Source of the DNA: Cycloclasticus sp.
GTDB lineage: Bacteria > Pseudomonadota > Gammaproteobacteria > Methylococcales > Cycloclasticaceae
DNA length: 64,000 nt
NCBI GenBank assembly: GCA_002700385.1
Contig: PADC01000011.1
Coordinates: 219,190 to 283,189, forward strand
Direction: 5' to 3'
This document shows, one piece after another, positions 38,738-49,184 of this stretch. The notes beneath the pieces are model-generated. The model was given only the letters and a program-made list of their open reading frames with translations, was not told the origin of the DNA and ran no database searches. Both the position numbers and the translations under genes were made by a program. Positions within the stretch are counted from its first letter, which is position 1. Each line of letters begins with the position of its first letter.

Positions 38738-40459
38738 CTATGCTGACTTTTTTTCACCCAAATATCGTTGCCGTTTTTTTGCCTTAAACTGAGTAATATC
38801 GGTCATAATTAACCCATCAATACAATGTGCAAAGCTTTTATCCACATTAAAGTCGATAAAGCGCACACCGCCTTTTTCGCAAAGCTCGGTGTACTGTTTA
38901 TATAGCGTCGGCAGGGTCACATTCATATGGCTTAAATGCTCACGCATCGTATTAAAGTCGTCCTCGTAATGCTCTCCTTTAATAACTTTTGCCACGTTGT
39001 CTTTCATTTCTGTCGTAATTTGATAGGGCATTTTAGACACCGCCAACCCTTCTTTGTCACCGTAATACGTCCAGTAAAAGCTGACAATCAGTGCCTTAGC
39101 AAATTCAGGGTACGCATTACTTAAACTAACCGGGCCAAACAAATAGCGAATATGGGGATAACGCTGTAAATACGTACCAATCCCATACCACAGATGATCT
39201 AAGCTGCGCCTACCCCAATATTTTGGATTAACAAAACTACGCCCCAATTCGATGCCTTGCTCAAAATAAGGGGCCATCAATGCCTCGTTATAATCAAACA
39301 ATTCTTCGCTATAAAGCCTTTGCTTCTTGGTCAGCGACTCTTTCATTTCTACTAATCGATAAGACCCGGCGATCTCTAATTCCTGCTCGTCCCATAGAAC
39401 AATGTGTTTGTAGTGTGCATCATAATGGTCAATATCTCGTCTCAACCCGGTTCCCTCACCGACCTTTCTAAACGTTAACTCACGTAAGCGACCAATTTCA
39501 TTCATCACCGCTGAATCGGCCTGGAAATTGAAGAGATATATTTTTTTTTGATCCGCTGTTTCACCCAATAATTCGGCTTGTTTGAGCTCTTTTTTGAGCT
39601 TATATCGGTCTTGCGGGTGAATGATCGTCTGTTCCGTTTCCAATAAGGTGGGCTTTCCTTTACCCAGCCTGTAAACTTCACGTCGGATTAATTTAGTCAA
39701 CTCTTTTTTTTCTAGCGGTAACGCAGCGATCGCACGATAAGGAATGGGTGCGCCTATACGGAAACTGATGGTTTTTGAGTGTTTGTTAAACATTTCATGA
39801 GCCAACAACATTCCTGATAACGGCTTATACACCATTGAGCTACTGTAAAAGAGTGATGAGTTTCTCGCACTGACATGAATCGGCAAAATAGGTGCTTCTG
39901 TTTTTTTTGCAAAACTCAGGAAGCCAGCACTCCATTTCCCGTCCCTCACTCCGTTCGGCCTTATTCTTGAGACCTCACCCGCTGGAAAAACGATCACCGC
40001 CTGTTCATCTTCTAAGCCGTTTATAATTGCTCGAATACTGCTCTTCTGGGTTGATTTATTCAGGTTATCGACAGGTAACAGTAAGTTATCGATGGCATTA
40101 AATTGAGTTAAAACATCGTTAACAATAATCTTCACATCACGCCTGACTTCGCCCACCAGCTTTAACAATGCTAAACCATCCAGCGCACCCAATGGGTGAT
40201 TCGCCACAATAACCAATCGCCCTGAAGCGGGGATATTGTAACGATCTGAATGAGAAACTGAATAACTGAAATTGAAATAATCAAACACTTGATCAATAAA
40301 ATCAAAGCCTTCCAAATGCTGATGTTTATTCAAAAACCGATTAACCTCTTCTTCATGCGTTAATTTCTTTAACATGCTGATGGCCGGTTTTTTAATCCAC
40401 GGGCTTCTCATTTGGAAGCTGGGATACTTTTCTTGTAACGTATTTTCTACATCAATCAT
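38738..40459 (-). CDS. olsF: Bifunctional ornithine-lipid synthase OlsF-like acyltransferase
   Basis: The 573-residue protein joins an N-terminal PlsC-like lysophospholipid acyltransferase (VANHPLGALDG with His88; FPAGEVSRIRP near 157) and a C-terminal GNAT/hemolysin-type N-acyltransferase (from about residue 310, with ELTFRKVGEGTGLRRDIDHYD and LFGPVSLSNAYP). This is the OlsF layout, in which the C-terminal half N-acylates ornithine and the N-terminal half adds the second acyl chain, making phosphate-free ornithine lipids. The family assignment rests on architecture and remembered motifs. Transcribed alone. Confidence 0.8.
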   Translation of the reverse strand: MIDVENTLQEKYPSFQMRSPWIKKPAISMLKKLTHEEEVNRFLNKHQHLEGFDFIDQVFDYFNFSYSVSHSDRYNIPASGRLVIVANHPLGALDGLALLKLVGEVRRDVKIIVNDVLTQFNAIDNLLLPVDNLNKSTQKSSIRAIINGLEDEQAVIVFPAGEVSRIRPNGVRDGKWSAGFLSFAKKTEAPILPIHVSARNSSLFYSSSMVYKPLSGMLLAHEMFNKHSKTISFRIGAPIPYRAIAALPLEKKELTKLIRREVYRLGKGKPTLLETEQTIIHPQDRYKLKKELKQAELLGETADQKKIYLFNFQADSAVMNEIGRLRELTFRKVGEGTGLRRDIDHYDAHYKHIVLWDEQELEIAGSYRLVEMKESLTKKQRLYSEELFDYNEALMAPYFEQGIELGRSFVNPKYWGRRSLDHLWYGIGTYLQRYPHIRYLFGPVSLSNAYPEFAKALIVSFYWTYYGDKEGLAVSKMPYQITTEMKDNVAKVIKGEHYEDDFNTMREHLSHMNVTLPTLYKQYTELCEKGGVRFIDFNVDKSFAHCIDGLIMTDITQFKAKKRQRYLGEKKSA

Positions 40460-40581
40460 TCGGTTCTTCTCTTTAATATGACGCCCGTTGTACTGTAAGC
40501 AGCTGATATGTCGAAAAAATAACAGTCAGATGACGCTTTTATGACGATCAGCCGAGTCAATACTTCGGGCACACACCAGTC

Positions 40582-40590
40582 TGGTATAAT
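40582..40590 (+). promoter_or_regulatory. Extended -10 promoter of the SulP gene
   Basis: TGgTATAAT is a perfect extended -10, 33 bp before the SulP ATG at 40624. No clear -35 is needed for this class. Confidence 0.55.
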
Positions 40591-40623
40591 CGTCGTCTTT
40601 TCCGATAGCAGCCGTCCCCCACT

Positions 40624-42180
40624 ATGTTTCAATTGATCATGTCTCGAACTCAAAGCCTGAAAGGGGATATCCTCTCGGGCTTAACCGTCGCCCTTGCACT
40701 TGTGCCGGAGGCGGTGGCTTTTGCTTTTGTCGCCGGTGTGGAGCCCTTAGTTGGCTTATACGCGGCCTTTATGGTGGGATTGATTACGGCGGCTATTGGC
40801 GGTCGCCCCGGGATGATTTCAGGTGCGACTGGCGCCTTAGCTGTCGTCATGGTTAGTCTGGTGGCAACGCACGGTGTTGAATATTTGTTTGCAACCGTCG
40901 TACTGATGGGGTTATTACAAGTGGCGGCGGGGGTCTTTAAACTGGGAAAATTTATCCGCTTGGTTCCCCATCCGGTCATGCTGGGTTTTGTCAACGGCTT
41001 GGCCATTGTGATTTTTATGGCGCAGCTTCAGCAATTCCAGTTTATGGACGCTGCTACGGGTGAACTGGCTTGGCTACAAGGCCCTCAATTAATAAAAATG
41101 CTCAGCATGGTGGCGTTAACAATGGCCATCATCTATTTTTTACCCAAATTAACAAAGGCGCTGCCTTCATCGTTGGTTGCCATCATGACAATCGCCGCCC
41201 TTTCTATTGGCTTAGAAATGGATTTGCGCACCGTACAAGATGTACTCAAAGACATGACCGGCGATCCAATGGCAACAATAGCCGGTGGCTTACCTCAATT
41301 CCATATTCCAAGTGTCCCATTCAATTTAGAAACCCTTAAAATCATTTTTCCATATGCACTGATTCTCGCCGCTATTGGCTTAATTGAATCGCTATTGACC
41401 CTAACGCTGATCGATGAAATCACTCAAACACGTGGCCGAGGAAATAAGGAGTGTGTGGGTCAGGGCGTTGCAAACATTGCAACCGGGCTCTTTGGCGGCA
41501 TGGGCGGTTGCGCAATGATTGGCCAAAGCATGATTAATATTAATTCTGGTGGCCGTGGCAGAACCTCGGGTATTACGGCTGCTTTATTCCTGCTTATCTT
41601 TATTTTAGTGGGCTCATCATTAATTGAAATGATTCCGGTGGCTGCACTGGTTGGCGTGATGTTTATGGTCGTTTTAGGCACTTTTGAGTGGGCGAGTTTT
41701 CGTTTACTGGGCCGCATACCCACCTCTGATACTTTGGTTGGCATTACGGTTGCCGTTGTTACCGTTATCAGTGATCTGGCCATTGCCGTCGTGGTTGGCG
41801 TGATTATGTCTACACTGGTTTTTGCATGGAAACACGCCAAAAACATGCACTTTGAAATTGAAGAAACAGACGGCGTTAAAATATACAAACCCACTGGGCC
41901 GTTGTTTTTTGCCTCAATCCATAATTTTCGAGACCAGTTCGATCCCGTCAATGACCCGCAAGAAGTGATTATCGATTTTGCTCGCTCACGTGTCTCGGAC
42001 CATTCCGGCATTGAAGCCATTGATACCTTAGCTGAGCGCTACCTTAAGCAAGGCAAAACGCTACATCTACGCCACCTTAGCCCTGAGTGCGTCAAACTGC
42101 TGCATAAAGCAAGAAAATTAATAGAGGTCAACGTAATAGAAGACCCTAAATACTCTGTTGCAGATGATGAGCTGGGCTAA
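40624..42180 (+). CDS. SulP family inorganic anion transporter with STAS domain
   Basis: A 518-residue inner-membrane carrier for sulfate, bicarbonate or related anions. The N-terminal SulP signature [20 protein letters not shown] is at residues ~19-38, followed by ten or more membrane segments, and a cytosolic STAS domain ([20 protein letters not shown], near 445). MFQLIMSRT allows a second start at ATG 40639. Substrate unproven. Divergent from olsF, convergent with recQ (12 bp). Confidence 0.92.
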   Translation: MFQLIMSRTQSLKGDILSGLTVALALVPEAVAFAFVAGVEPLVGLYAAFMVGLITAAIGGRPGMISGATGALAVVMVSLVATHGVEYLFATVVLMGLLQVAAGVFKLGKFIRLVPHPVMLGFVNGLAIVIFMAQLQQFQFMDAATGELAWLQGPQLIKMLSMVALTMAIIYFLPKLTKALPSSLVAIMTIAALSIGLEMDLRTVQDVLKDMTGDPMATIAGGLPQFHIPSVPFNLETLKIIFPYALILAAIGLIESLLTLTLIDEITQTRGRGNKECVGQGVANIATGLFGGMGGCAMIGQSMININSGGRGRTSGITAALFLLIFILVGSSLIEMIPVAALVGVMFMVVLGTFEWASFRLLGRIPTSDTLVGITVAVVTVISDLAIAVVVGVIMSTLVFAWKHAKNMHFEIEETDGVKIYKPTGPLFFASIHNFRDQFDPVNDPQEVIIDFARSRVSDHSGIEAIDTLAERYLKQGKTLHLRHLSPECVKLLHKARKLIEVNVIEDPKYSVADDELG

Positions 42181-42192
42181 CCGGCTCAACCC

Positions 42193-44307
42193 TTAAATGG
42201 AGGCTTGAACGCACTTGATAATACCGTAATCGTATTCTTCATCCAGCGCTTCATAAATGGGTTTTATCCGGCCTTTCGAACGCTCTTCAAGCGACTCAAT
42301 CATCATCACAATTTCTTCATATTCGCTATCGTCAAGTTCAAGCACTTCACGCACATCAAGCAGACCAACCTCAATCGCATCAGCCAAATGGCCATAAATC
42401 GTGGTCACTTTACTATCGCGTTTTTGGGCTATCTGCTCAACATTGTTACCGGCTTGATAAAGCAATAAGCTTTCATTAACTGTGGCGCTTAAACGATTAT
42501 TCAATAAATCAGTTAATGGAAATTTTGCAATTTCATCCAAAAAGACCTGCCCATAACGTTTAATTTTTTGATCACCCACGCCTGAAATATAGCGTAAATC
42601 AGCGGCTGTTTTCGGGCGCTTCTTCACCATGTCTTGCAGCGTTGCATCATGAAAAATAACATACGGTGGAACAGCCATTTCTGTGGCCAGCTCTGTTCGT
42701 AAAGCACGCAAGGCGTCCCACAATGGAACATCTTGCGGTCGGACTGGGTTTCTTTTTTTACTCTCGCTCTTGTGTGTTTTCTCGTTAGTTTGCGCTCTTA
42801 GGTTTAATGTTTTTTCTCCGCGCAAAACGCCTCTACACTTTTCTGTTAACTTCAGCGCACCATAATGCTCAGCTTCCACACTGATATAACCCAGTGCAAT
42901 TAATTGTCTAAAAATAGTCCGCCATTGCGTTGTTGAAAATTCCTTGCCAATGCCAAACGTGCTCACTTGATCATGACCATTTTGCTGGATACGTTCATCC
43001 GCTTTACCGAGCAAAACATCAATAATGTAATTAACACCAAAGCGCTGGCCTGTTCTATAAATGCTGGACAAGACCTTTTGAGCAGCCACGGTCCCATCCC
43101 ATTTTTCTGGCGGCGTTGTACAATTATCACAAGCACCACACGGTTCCTCCAAGGCCTCATCAAAATAATTAAGCAAGGCTTGACGGCGACAGGCAATCAG
43201 TTCGCACAAACCCAGCATTGACTCCAATTTTTGATGTTCTACCTGCTTATGCGATGACTCTGCTGTCGATTGCTGCATGAACTGACGAAGCATTAAAACG
43301 TCCTGCAAACCGTAAGCCATCCAGGCATTTGCCAGCTCTCCATCGCGCCCGGCACGACCGGTTTCTTGATAGTACGCCTCAATACTTTTTGGCAAGCTCA
43401 AATGGGCCACAAAACGTACATCTGGCTTATCGATACCCATACCGAACGCAATGGTCGCAACAATAATAACGCCCTCTTCCCGCAAGAAGCGCTGCTGATT
43501 AGCTTGCCTGATTTCTTGTGACAATCCTGCATGATAAGGCAAAGCGACTCGACCTTGCTCGCTCAACCATTCTGCAATGGCTTCTACTTTTTTACGTGAC
43601 AAACAATAAACAATACCGGCATCTGAAGAATGGTTTTCCTGCAAAAACCGCCACATTCTCAATTTTGGGTTATTTCCCTCAGAAATGGCATAATGAATAT
43701 TGGGTCGATCAAAACTGTTGATGAAAACGCGTGCATTTTCCAACCGTAATTGCGCAATAATTTCATCACGCGTTCGTTGGTCTGCTGTTGCCGTCAACGC
43801 AATACGAGGTACGTCAGGAAAACGCTCATGCAGAACACTCAGCTGTTGATACTCTGGCCTAAAGTCGTGCCCCCATTGCGAAACACAATGCGCCTCATCA
43901 ATGGCAAATAATGCTATTTTGCAACGTTCCAATAAAGACAACAGCACTTCATTCAACAAACGCTCCGGTGCCACGTACAGTAAATCCAAGTCACCATTCA
44001 ATAGCTGTTGTTCAACTTTTCTTGCCTCTACCATCGATAAGGTTGAATTTAAATACGCCGCCTTCAGACCCTGCTGGCTCAGCGCATCCACCTGATCTTG
44101 CATCAACGCAATTAACGGTGAAACGACTATCGCCGAACCCTCACGCAATAAAGCAGGTATTTGATAACACAACGATTTACCGCCACCGGTTGGCATCAGC
44201 ACAAAGGCATCACGGCCTTCTTCGAGCTCATGAATAATCTCGGCTTGAGGCTCGCGAAACGTTTCATAACCGAACGTTGATTGCAAAATTGACTGGGCGC
44301 GGTTCAT
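42193..44307 (-). CDS. recQ: ATP-dependent DNA helicase RecQ
   Basis: A 3'-5' helicase for recombination and stalled forks. I start at ATG 44307 (704 residues, [21 protein letters not shown]) because it fits the RecQ N-terminus; an ATG at 44373 adds 22 unrelated residues. Motifs are [14 protein letters not shown] near 41, [17 protein letters not shown] near 138, the RecQ zinc site [12 protein letters not shown]...CGACDNC near 367-387, an RQC winged helix, and an HRDC domain near 530-605. The C-terminal ~85 residues form an additional HTH-like segment. Confidence 0.96.
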   Translation of the reverse strand: MNRAQSILQSTFGYETFREPQAEIIHELEEGRDAFVLMPTGGGKSLCYQIPALLREGSAIVVSPLIALMQDQVDALSQQGLKAAYLNSTLSMVEARKVEQQLLNGDLDLLYVAPERLLNEVLLSLLERCKIALFAIDEAHCVSQWGHDFRPEYQQLSVLHERFPDVPRIALTATADQRTRDEIIAQLRLENARVFINSFDRPNIHYAISEGNNPKLRMWRFLQENHSSDAGIVYCLSRKKVEAIAEWLSEQGRVALPYHAGLSQEIRQANQQRFLREEGVIIVATIAFGMGIDKPDVRFVAHLSLPKSIEAYYQETGRAGRDGELANAWMAYGLQDVLMLRQFMQQSTAESSHKQVEHQKLESMLGLCELIACRRQALLNYFDEALEEPCGACDNCTTPPEKWDGTVAAQKVLSSIYRTGQRFGVNYIIDVLLGKADERIQQNGHDQVSTFGIGKEFSTTQWRTIFRQLIALGYISVEAEHYGALKLTEKCRGVLRGEKTLNLRAQTNEKTHKSESKKRNPVRPQDVPLWDALRALRTELATEMAVPPYVIFHDATLQDMVKKRPKTAADLRYISGVGDQKIKRYGQVFLDEIAKFPLTDLLNNRLSATVNESLLLYQAGNNVEQIAQKRDSKVTTIYGHLADAIEVGLLDVREVLELDDSEYEEIVMMIESLEERSKGRIKPIYEALDEEYDYGIIKCVQASI

Positions 44308-44332
44308 GGCTATACAAAGAGTAAAAAGAACC

Positions 44333-44338
44333 ATTATA
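44333..44338 (-). promoter_or_regulatory. TATAAT -10 box of recQ
   Basis: TATAAT on the minus strand 25 bp before the recQ ATG. The -35 is weak. Confidence 0.4.
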
Positions 44339-44390
44339 CAAGAGGCTGGCTTTATCCAACTGTATAGCATCACGCAACGTCACCTTTAGG

Positions 44391-44396
44391 TATAAT
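44391..44396 (+). promoter_or_regulatory. TATAAT -10 box of yheS
   Basis: A perfect TATAAT on the plus strand 30 bp before the yheS ATG, in the shared recQ/yheS gap. No strong -35. Confidence 0.4.
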
Positions 44397-44426
44397 GCAA
44401 ACTTTCACACCGTTACCCTTCCTGTT

Positions 44427-46307
44427 ATGCTGAAACTAAGCAATGCATCTCTCCGCCGAGGAACAAAGTTACTGTTCGACAAGGCTTCTTTTACGGTGCA
44501 TTCTGGCCAACGTGTTGGCATCAGCGGTGCCAATGGTTGTGGAAAATCCAGCCTATTTGCCCTGATTCTCGACAAGCTACACGTAGATTCTGGTGAATTT
44601 TCCATTCAATCTGGCTTTGTTATCGCGCACGTTGCGCAAGAGCTCTCTGCTACTCCACAAGCGGCTGTTGAATTTGTAATGGATGGCGACAGTGAGTTAC
44701 GCGATATTCAAGCGAATATCGCCGACGCCGAAGCAAAGCAAGATGGCCAACGTACTGCTGAGCTGTATGCGTCATTAGAAACCATCGATGGCTATACTGC
44801 TCATTCACGTGCAGCCATTTTAATGAACGGGCTGGGTTTTAAATCAACCGATTTAAACAAACCGGTGGCCAGTTTTTCAGGTGGCTGGCGAGTTCGTTTA
44901 AATTTAGCCAAGGCACTCATGTGCCGCTCAGATATTCTTTTGCTCGATGAACCCACCAACCATTTGGACCTTGATGCCGTTATTTGGCTACAAGAGTGGC
45001 TGCAAGGTTACGCAGGCACTTTGCTGCTTATATCGCACGATAGAGACTTTTTAGACGCTGTTGTCAGCTATATCCTGCATATTGAGCAACAAAGCACTGT
45101 CCTCTACACTGGGCATTACTCAGCATTTGAACGCGCTAGGGCCGAACGATTGGCCCAACAGCAATCAAATTATGAACGTCAGCAAAAAGAACGTGCTCAT
45201 ATACAAAGTTATGTTGACCGTTTTAAAGCAAAGGCAACAAAAGCAAAACAAGCCCAAAGCCGGTTGAAAGCATTAGAGCGCATGGAGGTCATCTCTGCCG
45301 CACATATTGATTCGCCCTTTCATATTAATTTTTTAAAACCAGAACGTGTTTCAAACCCTTTAATTAAAGTTGAAAAAGCAAACTTAGCCTATGGTAGCAA
45401 CACCGTCCTAAGCAACGTCTCTCTGTCTATAAAACCAGGTGATCGGCTGGCTTTACTAGGGCCCAATGGTGCTGGAAAATCGACACTCATTAAATTATTA
45501 GCTGGAGATAAACAGCTTGATAGTGGTTTGTTAACCGCTGCTGAAAGTCTGACCATTGGCTATTTTGCCCAGCATCAGCTCGAACAACTTGATACGAACG
45601 CATCCGCTCTTCTGCACATTCAACGGCTAAACAGCAAAGCGACTGAACGCGATATCAGAAATTTTTTAGGCGGCTTTGGGTTCCATGGCGATAAAGCATT
45701 AGAAGACGTCGCACCGTTTTCAGGTGGTGAAAAAGCGCGTTTAGCACTGGCTATTCTTGTTTATCAAAAACCTAATTTATTATTGTTAGACGAACCCACC
45801 AACCATTTAGACATTGAAATGCGTCACGCGCTCAATTGTGCTCTTCAAGAATTTGCTGGTGCAATGGTGATCGTCTCTCATGATCGCCATTTATTACGCA
45901 CCATCACCGACCAGTTCTTGCTTGTTGCCGATGGCCAAGCCATTCCTTTTGAAGGCGATTTAGACGATTACGCAAACTGGGTTAAACATCAGGCTAAAGC
46001 CACCAATTCAAGCCCTCTCGATGACAGAAAAAGCCCCTCTAGAAAAGAACAAAAACAGCATCAAGCAAGTCAGCGCCAAAAACTAAAACCTTTACGCCAA
46101 GCGTTACAAAAAGCTGAAAAGCAGCTCGAAACGCTCTATGCAAAACAACAACAACTCGAAGAAAAACTGGCTGATGGCGATTTATATAATAATGATCAAA
46201 AAGAGCGGCTTGCTCAACTGATTAAAGAAAAAACTCAAGTTGACCAAGCACTAGAAGAAACTGAAGAAAACTGGCTTAATGCGCAACAAGCGCTGGACGC
46301 ACTGTGA
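44427..46307 (+). CDS. yheS: ABC-F family ATPase YheS
   Basis: A ribosome-associated ABC-F protein of 626 residues without membrane domains. Two ATPase modules: Walker [11 protein letters not shown] and [10 protein letters not shown], signatures [12 protein letters not shown] and [12 protein letters not shown], Walker [14 protein letters not shown] twice. The linker (P-site tRNA interaction motif) is at residues ~245-305 ([18 protein letters not shown]), and a charged coiled-coil tail begins near 540. Residue-level match to E. coli YheS is strong. Overlaps the VF530 gene by 4 bp (GTGA). Confidence 0.94.
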   Translation: MLKLSNASLRRGTKLLFDKASFTVHSGQRVGISGANGCGKSSLFALILDKLHVDSGEFSIQSGFVIAHVAQELSATPQAAVEFVMDGDSELRDIQANIADAEAKQDGQRTAELYASLETIDGYTAHSRAAILMNGLGFKSTDLNKPVASFSGGWRVRLNLAKALMCRSDILLLDEPTNHLDLDAVIWLQEWLQGYAGTLLLISHDRDFLDAVVSYILHIEQQSTVLYTGHYSAFERARAERLAQQQSNYERQQKERAHIQSYVDRFKAKATKAKQAQSRLKALERMEVISAAHIDSPFHINFLKPERVSNPLIKVEKANLAYGSNTVLSNVSLSIKPGDRLALLGPNGAGKSTLIKLLAGDKQLDSGLLTAAESLTIGYFAQHQLEQLDTNASALLHIQRLNSKATERDIRNFLGGFGFHGDKALEDVAPFSGGEKARLALAILVYQKPNLLLLDEPTNHLDIEMRHALNCALQEFAGAMVIVSHDRHLLRTITDQFLLVADGQAIPFEGDLDDYANWVKHQAKATNSSPLDDRKSPSRKEQKQHQASQRQKLKPLRQALQKAEKQLETLYAKQQQLEEKLADGDLYNNDQKERLAQLIKEKTQVDQALEETEENWLNAQQALDAL

Positions 46308-46534
46308 TAGAAAAAAACAACAAAGACCCTTTGCATGGGCTGACCTTAGAGGCTATTTTGACAAGCCTTGAAGAACACTACGGCTGGGATGGTTTAAGTC
46401 AAAAAATCAATATCCGTTGTTTCACCAACGAGCCGTCTATCAAATCCAGTCTTAAATTTTTACGTAAAACCCCTTGGGCACGGAAAAAAGTTGAAGCACT
46501 CTATCTTGCAACTCAAAACAGCATTTGGAAGTAA
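46304..46534 (+). CDS. VF530 family DNA-binding protein
   Basis: A 76-residue protein matching the VF530/DUF2132 family: [21 protein letters not shown], then [30 protein letters not shown]. Family members bind DNA as dimers; role unknown. The GTG start overlaps the yheS stop, so it is translationally coupled. Confidence 0.9.
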   Translation: MIEKNNKDPLHGLTLEAILTSLEEHYGWDGLSQKINIRCFTNEPSIKSSLKFLRKTPWARKKVEALYLATQNSIWK

Positions 46535-46578
46535 TCATTTTTTGATCTCTCCAAAACGCCCGAAAAAAGCGCATCAAC

Positions 46579-47661
46579 GTGACGCCTAAAAAAACCGTTG
46601 ACTACCTCATCATAGGGCAAGGCTTGGCGGGCAGTTTGCTAGGCTGGCGACTGATTCAACAACATCATACTGTTTTAATTGTTGACCCTTGCCTAAAACA
46701 AACCGCTTCGCGAACAGCCGCCGGTTTAATTAACCCTATAACAGGAAAAAGATTGGTTAAAGCACCAAACACCGAAAACCAACTCCTTACGGCCAGAAAG
46801 TTATACAAACAATTAGCTGATTTTTTTGGTCGCCCATTTTTTTACGAAAAAGATCAAATTCGACTTTTTCAATCTGAAGATGAAATCAATCAATGGAATA
46901 AGCGCAAAAGTCAGGCCGACTACCGTCCTTTTTTAGCTAAACGTTTTAGTACAAGTGAAAAACATGGCTTAAAAATGGCTCCGCTAGGCGGTTTTGAGCA
47001 AAAACAATGTGGTTACCTTGACACGGTTGCCTTGCTCGATCATCTGCGACATTTTTTTCTAGATCAACAGTGCTTTATTAATCAACACATGGATCTGGAT
47101 GATCTAAAAATCAGCCCTGCCTTTATTGAATGGCAAGGCCATCTCGCTAAAAAAGTGATCTTTTGTGACGGCCACCATTTACGTCACAATAAATGGTTTT
47201 CTTGGCTCCCTTTACAACCCGTTCAAGGGGAAATTTTAACCTTACAATCAGAACAACCTGTCTTTGATGAAATTGTCCAATTTGGCAATTGGTTACTGCC
47301 TCTCTCTAATGGAACATTGAAGTTAGGGGCCAGCTGGCAATGGCAACCGCTTGATGAAAAACCCAACGAAAAGACTTCCGCCGAACTACTTGCTCGTTTT
47401 TATCAACATTTTCCAAAATTCAATTCTACTCAATTACTTGATGTAAACGTCGGCATTCGACCCGGCACTCGTGATAAACACCCTTTTCTGGGAACGCATC
47501 CGACTTTTTCACAACTAACTGTTTTTAATGGCTTCGGTTCAAAAGGCTCGTTACTGATCCCTTGGTATTCCAATTGTTTTCTACGCCATTTAACCGAGGC
47601 TGAGACGCTTCCTCAAACCGTTGATATACATCGATACAAAAATGACTATTTCACTGGTTAA
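46579..47661 (+). CDS. FAD-dependent oxidoreductase, DAO family (MnmC(o)/YurR-like)
   Basis: The 360 residues have an N-terminal Rossmann FAD motif (YLIIGQGLAGSLLG, Gly13-x-Gly15-x-x-Gly18), TAAGLINPITGKR near 48, and a C-terminal VGIRPGTRDKHPFLG...NGFGSKGSLLIPW. This is the D-amino-acid-oxidase fold shared with the C-terminal half of MnmC, which removes the carboxymethyl group from cmnm5U34. Its gene overlaps the 5' end of an mnmM/ytqB homologue by 20 bp, which suggests a split replacement of MnmC. Start GTG 46579. The assignment to tRNA modification is an inference. Confidence 0.75.
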   Translation: MTPKKTVDYLIIGQGLAGSLLGWRLIQQHHTVLIVDPCLKQTASRTAAGLINPITGKRLVKAPNTENQLLTARKLYKQLADFFGRPFFYEKDQIRLFQSEDEINQWNKRKSQADYRPFLAKRFSTSEKHGLKMAPLGGFEQKQCGYLDTVALLDHLRHFFLDQQCFINQHMDLDDLKISPAFIEWQGHLAKKVIFCDGHHLRHNKWFSWLPLQPVQGEILTLQSEQPVFDEIVQFGNWLLPLSNGTLKLGASWQWQPLDEKPNEKTSAELLARFYQHFPKFNSTQLLDVNVGIRPGTRDKHPFLGTHPTFSQLTVFNGFGSKGSLLIPWYSNCFLRHLTEAETLPQTVDIHRYKNDYFTG

Positions 47662-48214
47662 GCAAGCACATAACGCCATTTCGAGTTGCCTATTAGCAGG
47701 TGATATCGCCGTTGATGCGACCATGGGTAATGGATTTGATACCTGCTTTTTGGCTAAACTGGTTGGCGAAAAAGGGGTTGTTTATTCGTTTGATTTACAG
47801 CAACCGGCCCTTGAAGCGACTCGACAACGCTTGCATGATAATGGGTTACTCCAGCGTGTTCGTTTAATACAAGATAACCACAGCCAAATTTCATCCTATT
47901 TAGCGGCGAATCATATCGGCTTAATCCGGTGCGCCATGTTCAATTTAGGTTATTTGCCCGGTAGCGATAAAACCATCCAAACAGAACCCACCTCAACCCT
48001 TGAGGCGCTAAATACGCTGCTCTCTCTTTTAGCCTCACCCGGCATGATTTCTTTAATCGCATACACCGGCCATCAAGGCGGACAGCATGAAGCAGACAAA
48101 GTTAAAGAGTGGGCGCAACAGCTTTCTAAAAAAGAATATCGAGTCAGCATTGAAATACCGCAGGCTGTTAAACAAAGCCCTCCTGAACTTATTTTGATTG
48201 AATCCATCAAATAA
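47642..48214 (+). CDS. mnmM: SAM-dependent methyltransferase, MnmM/YtqB family
   Basis: The 190 residues match YtqB: VDATMGNGFDTCFLAKLVG near 28 (SAM motif), VVYSFDLQQPALE, AMFNLGYLPGSDK near 101 and YTGHQGGQHEAD near 143. YtqB/MnmM methylates nm5(s2)U34 to mnm5(s2)U34 in tRNAs of Gram-positive bacteria. I chose ATG 47642 inside the end of the FAD oxidoreductase gene; an earlier codon at 47621 is less likely. The overlap implies coupled translation with a MnmC(o)-like partner. Confidence 0.82.
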   Translation: MTISLVKQAHNAISSCLLAGDIAVDATMGNGFDTCFLAKLVGEKGVVYSFDLQQPALEATRQRLHDNGLLQRVRLIQDNHSQISSYLAANHIGLIRCAMFNLGYLPGSDKTIQTEPTSTLEALNTLLSLLASPGMISLIAYTGHQGGQHEADKVKEWAQQLSKKEYRVSIEIPQAVKQSPPELILIESIK

Positions 48215-48266
48215 ACAGTCAACTCACTGATCTACAAACAAGGGAGTTATAAACGCTTCTAAAACT

Positions 48267-48278
48267 TCACTTAAGTGA
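48267..48278. promoter_or_regulatory. Palindromic operator candidate at the dsbB promoter
   Basis: TCACTTAAGTGA is a perfect 12-bp palindrome. It sits inside a wider GCTTC...GAAGC repeat (48255-48286) and overlaps the -35 position for TATAAT 48291-48296. Such placement suits a repressor site. Confidence 0.45.
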
Positions 48279-48290
48279 GGCGAAGCAACC

Positions 48291-48296
48291 TATAAT
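48291..48296 (+). promoter_or_regulatory. TATAAT -10 box of dsbB
   Basis: A perfect -10 hexamer 42 bp before the dsbB ATG, downstream of the palindrome at 48267. Confidence 0.45.
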
Positions 48297-48338
48297 ATCA
48301 ATGACTGATCATTCATTCTGTCTCCACTGCCTTTTTAT

Positions 48339-48863
48339 ATGCATATTCACCCCTCACATCCGCTTCAACGCTCTCGGTTTATTTGGCTGAGTTTATTCTT
48401 TATTTGTACTTTTTTAGAAATCACCGCGCTGTATTATCAGCATATTTTAGACTACGCGCCTTGCGTCTCCTGCATTCATGTGAGGCTGTGGGTGGCGCTT
48501 ATTTGGCTCATATCGCTCATTGGTCTCATTTTACCGGCAGTCAAAGCCGTGCGCGCCCTATTACTAACCGCCACCCTGTTTTGTTTTAGCGCTTTAATTG
48601 AACGTTCGTGGACACTGTTGGGAACCGAACGCGGTTATTTTATAGGGAGCTGTAACGTTGATATTGGGCTGCCAAATTGGCTCGCTTTAGATCAATGGTT
48701 ACCTTTTATGTTTAAAGTAGAAACCACCTGCGGTTACACGCCGTTCATCATTGCAAACATCACCATGGCAGAAGTGCTGATCGTGCTATCTAGTGTGTTA
48801 TGGCTGTTTGTTTTACTGTGGCTTTTTTACACCTTTAAAAAACCAGCTTTTTCTCGCCGCTAA
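48339..48863 (+). CDS. dsbB: Disulfide bond formation protein B
   Basis: A four-helix inner-membrane protein of 174 residues that reoxidises DsbA with quinone. All four catalytic cysteines are present: Cys42-x-x-Cys45 (PCVSCIHVR), Cys105 (GSCNVD) and Cys131 (TTCGYTP), one position from E. coli 41/44/104/130. Its last 51 bp overlap the convergent vanZ-like gene. Confidence 0.95.
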   Translation: MHIHPSHPLQRSRFIWLSLFFICTFLEITALYYQHILDYAPCVSCIHVRLWVALIWLISLIGLILPAVKAVRALLLTATLFCFSALIERSWTLLGTERGYFIGSCNVDIGLPNWLALDQWLPFMFKVETTCGYTPFIIANITMAEVLIVLSSVLWLFVLLWLFYTFKKPAFSRR

Positions 48864-49184
48864 CAACAGTAAGGCAGCACCCGACACATCAGCAAACCAA
48901 TCATAAATATCTGCATCACGCCCTGCTACGAAAGACTGATGCCATTCATCACTAAGCCCATAAAACGCACAAAACAACACTGAAACTATTTTTGCTTGGT
49001 TCAATCGGTCTGTATGATATTGAAAATAATTAATCGCTAAATACGCTAGGCCCGCATAAGCGATCAAGTGAAATAATTTATCCTGATGCGGCAGCCATGG
49101 CTCAACAGGTAACGTTGGTTGATGTGATAAATAAAATATCAGTCCGCAATACCCGATCAGGAGCAGCAAACTAATCTGCTTCAC
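48813..49184 (-). CDS. VanZ-like family membrane protein
   Basis: A 123-residue protein with about four membrane helices and the family HQDKLFHLIAYAGLAYL and YGLSDEWHQSFVAGRDADIYDWFADVSGA motifs. Function outside teicoplanin resistance is unknown. Last gene of the gshB-to-pyrK minus-strand run, overlapping pyrK by 4 bp and dsbB tail-to-tail by 51 bp. Confidence 0.88.
   Translation of the reverse strand: MKQISLLLLIGYCGLIFYLSHQPTLPVEPWLPHQDKLFHLIAYAGLAYLAINYFQYHTDRLNQAKIVSVLFCAFYGLSDEWHQSFVAGRDADIYDWFADVSGAALLLLAARKSWFFKGVKKPQ

Noticed and set aside
40497..40513. A second GacA half-site (TGTAAG) upstream of the SulP gene.
   Set aside because: The matching CTTACA half is missing (ATATGT instead) and no GGA-rich RNA lies downstream.
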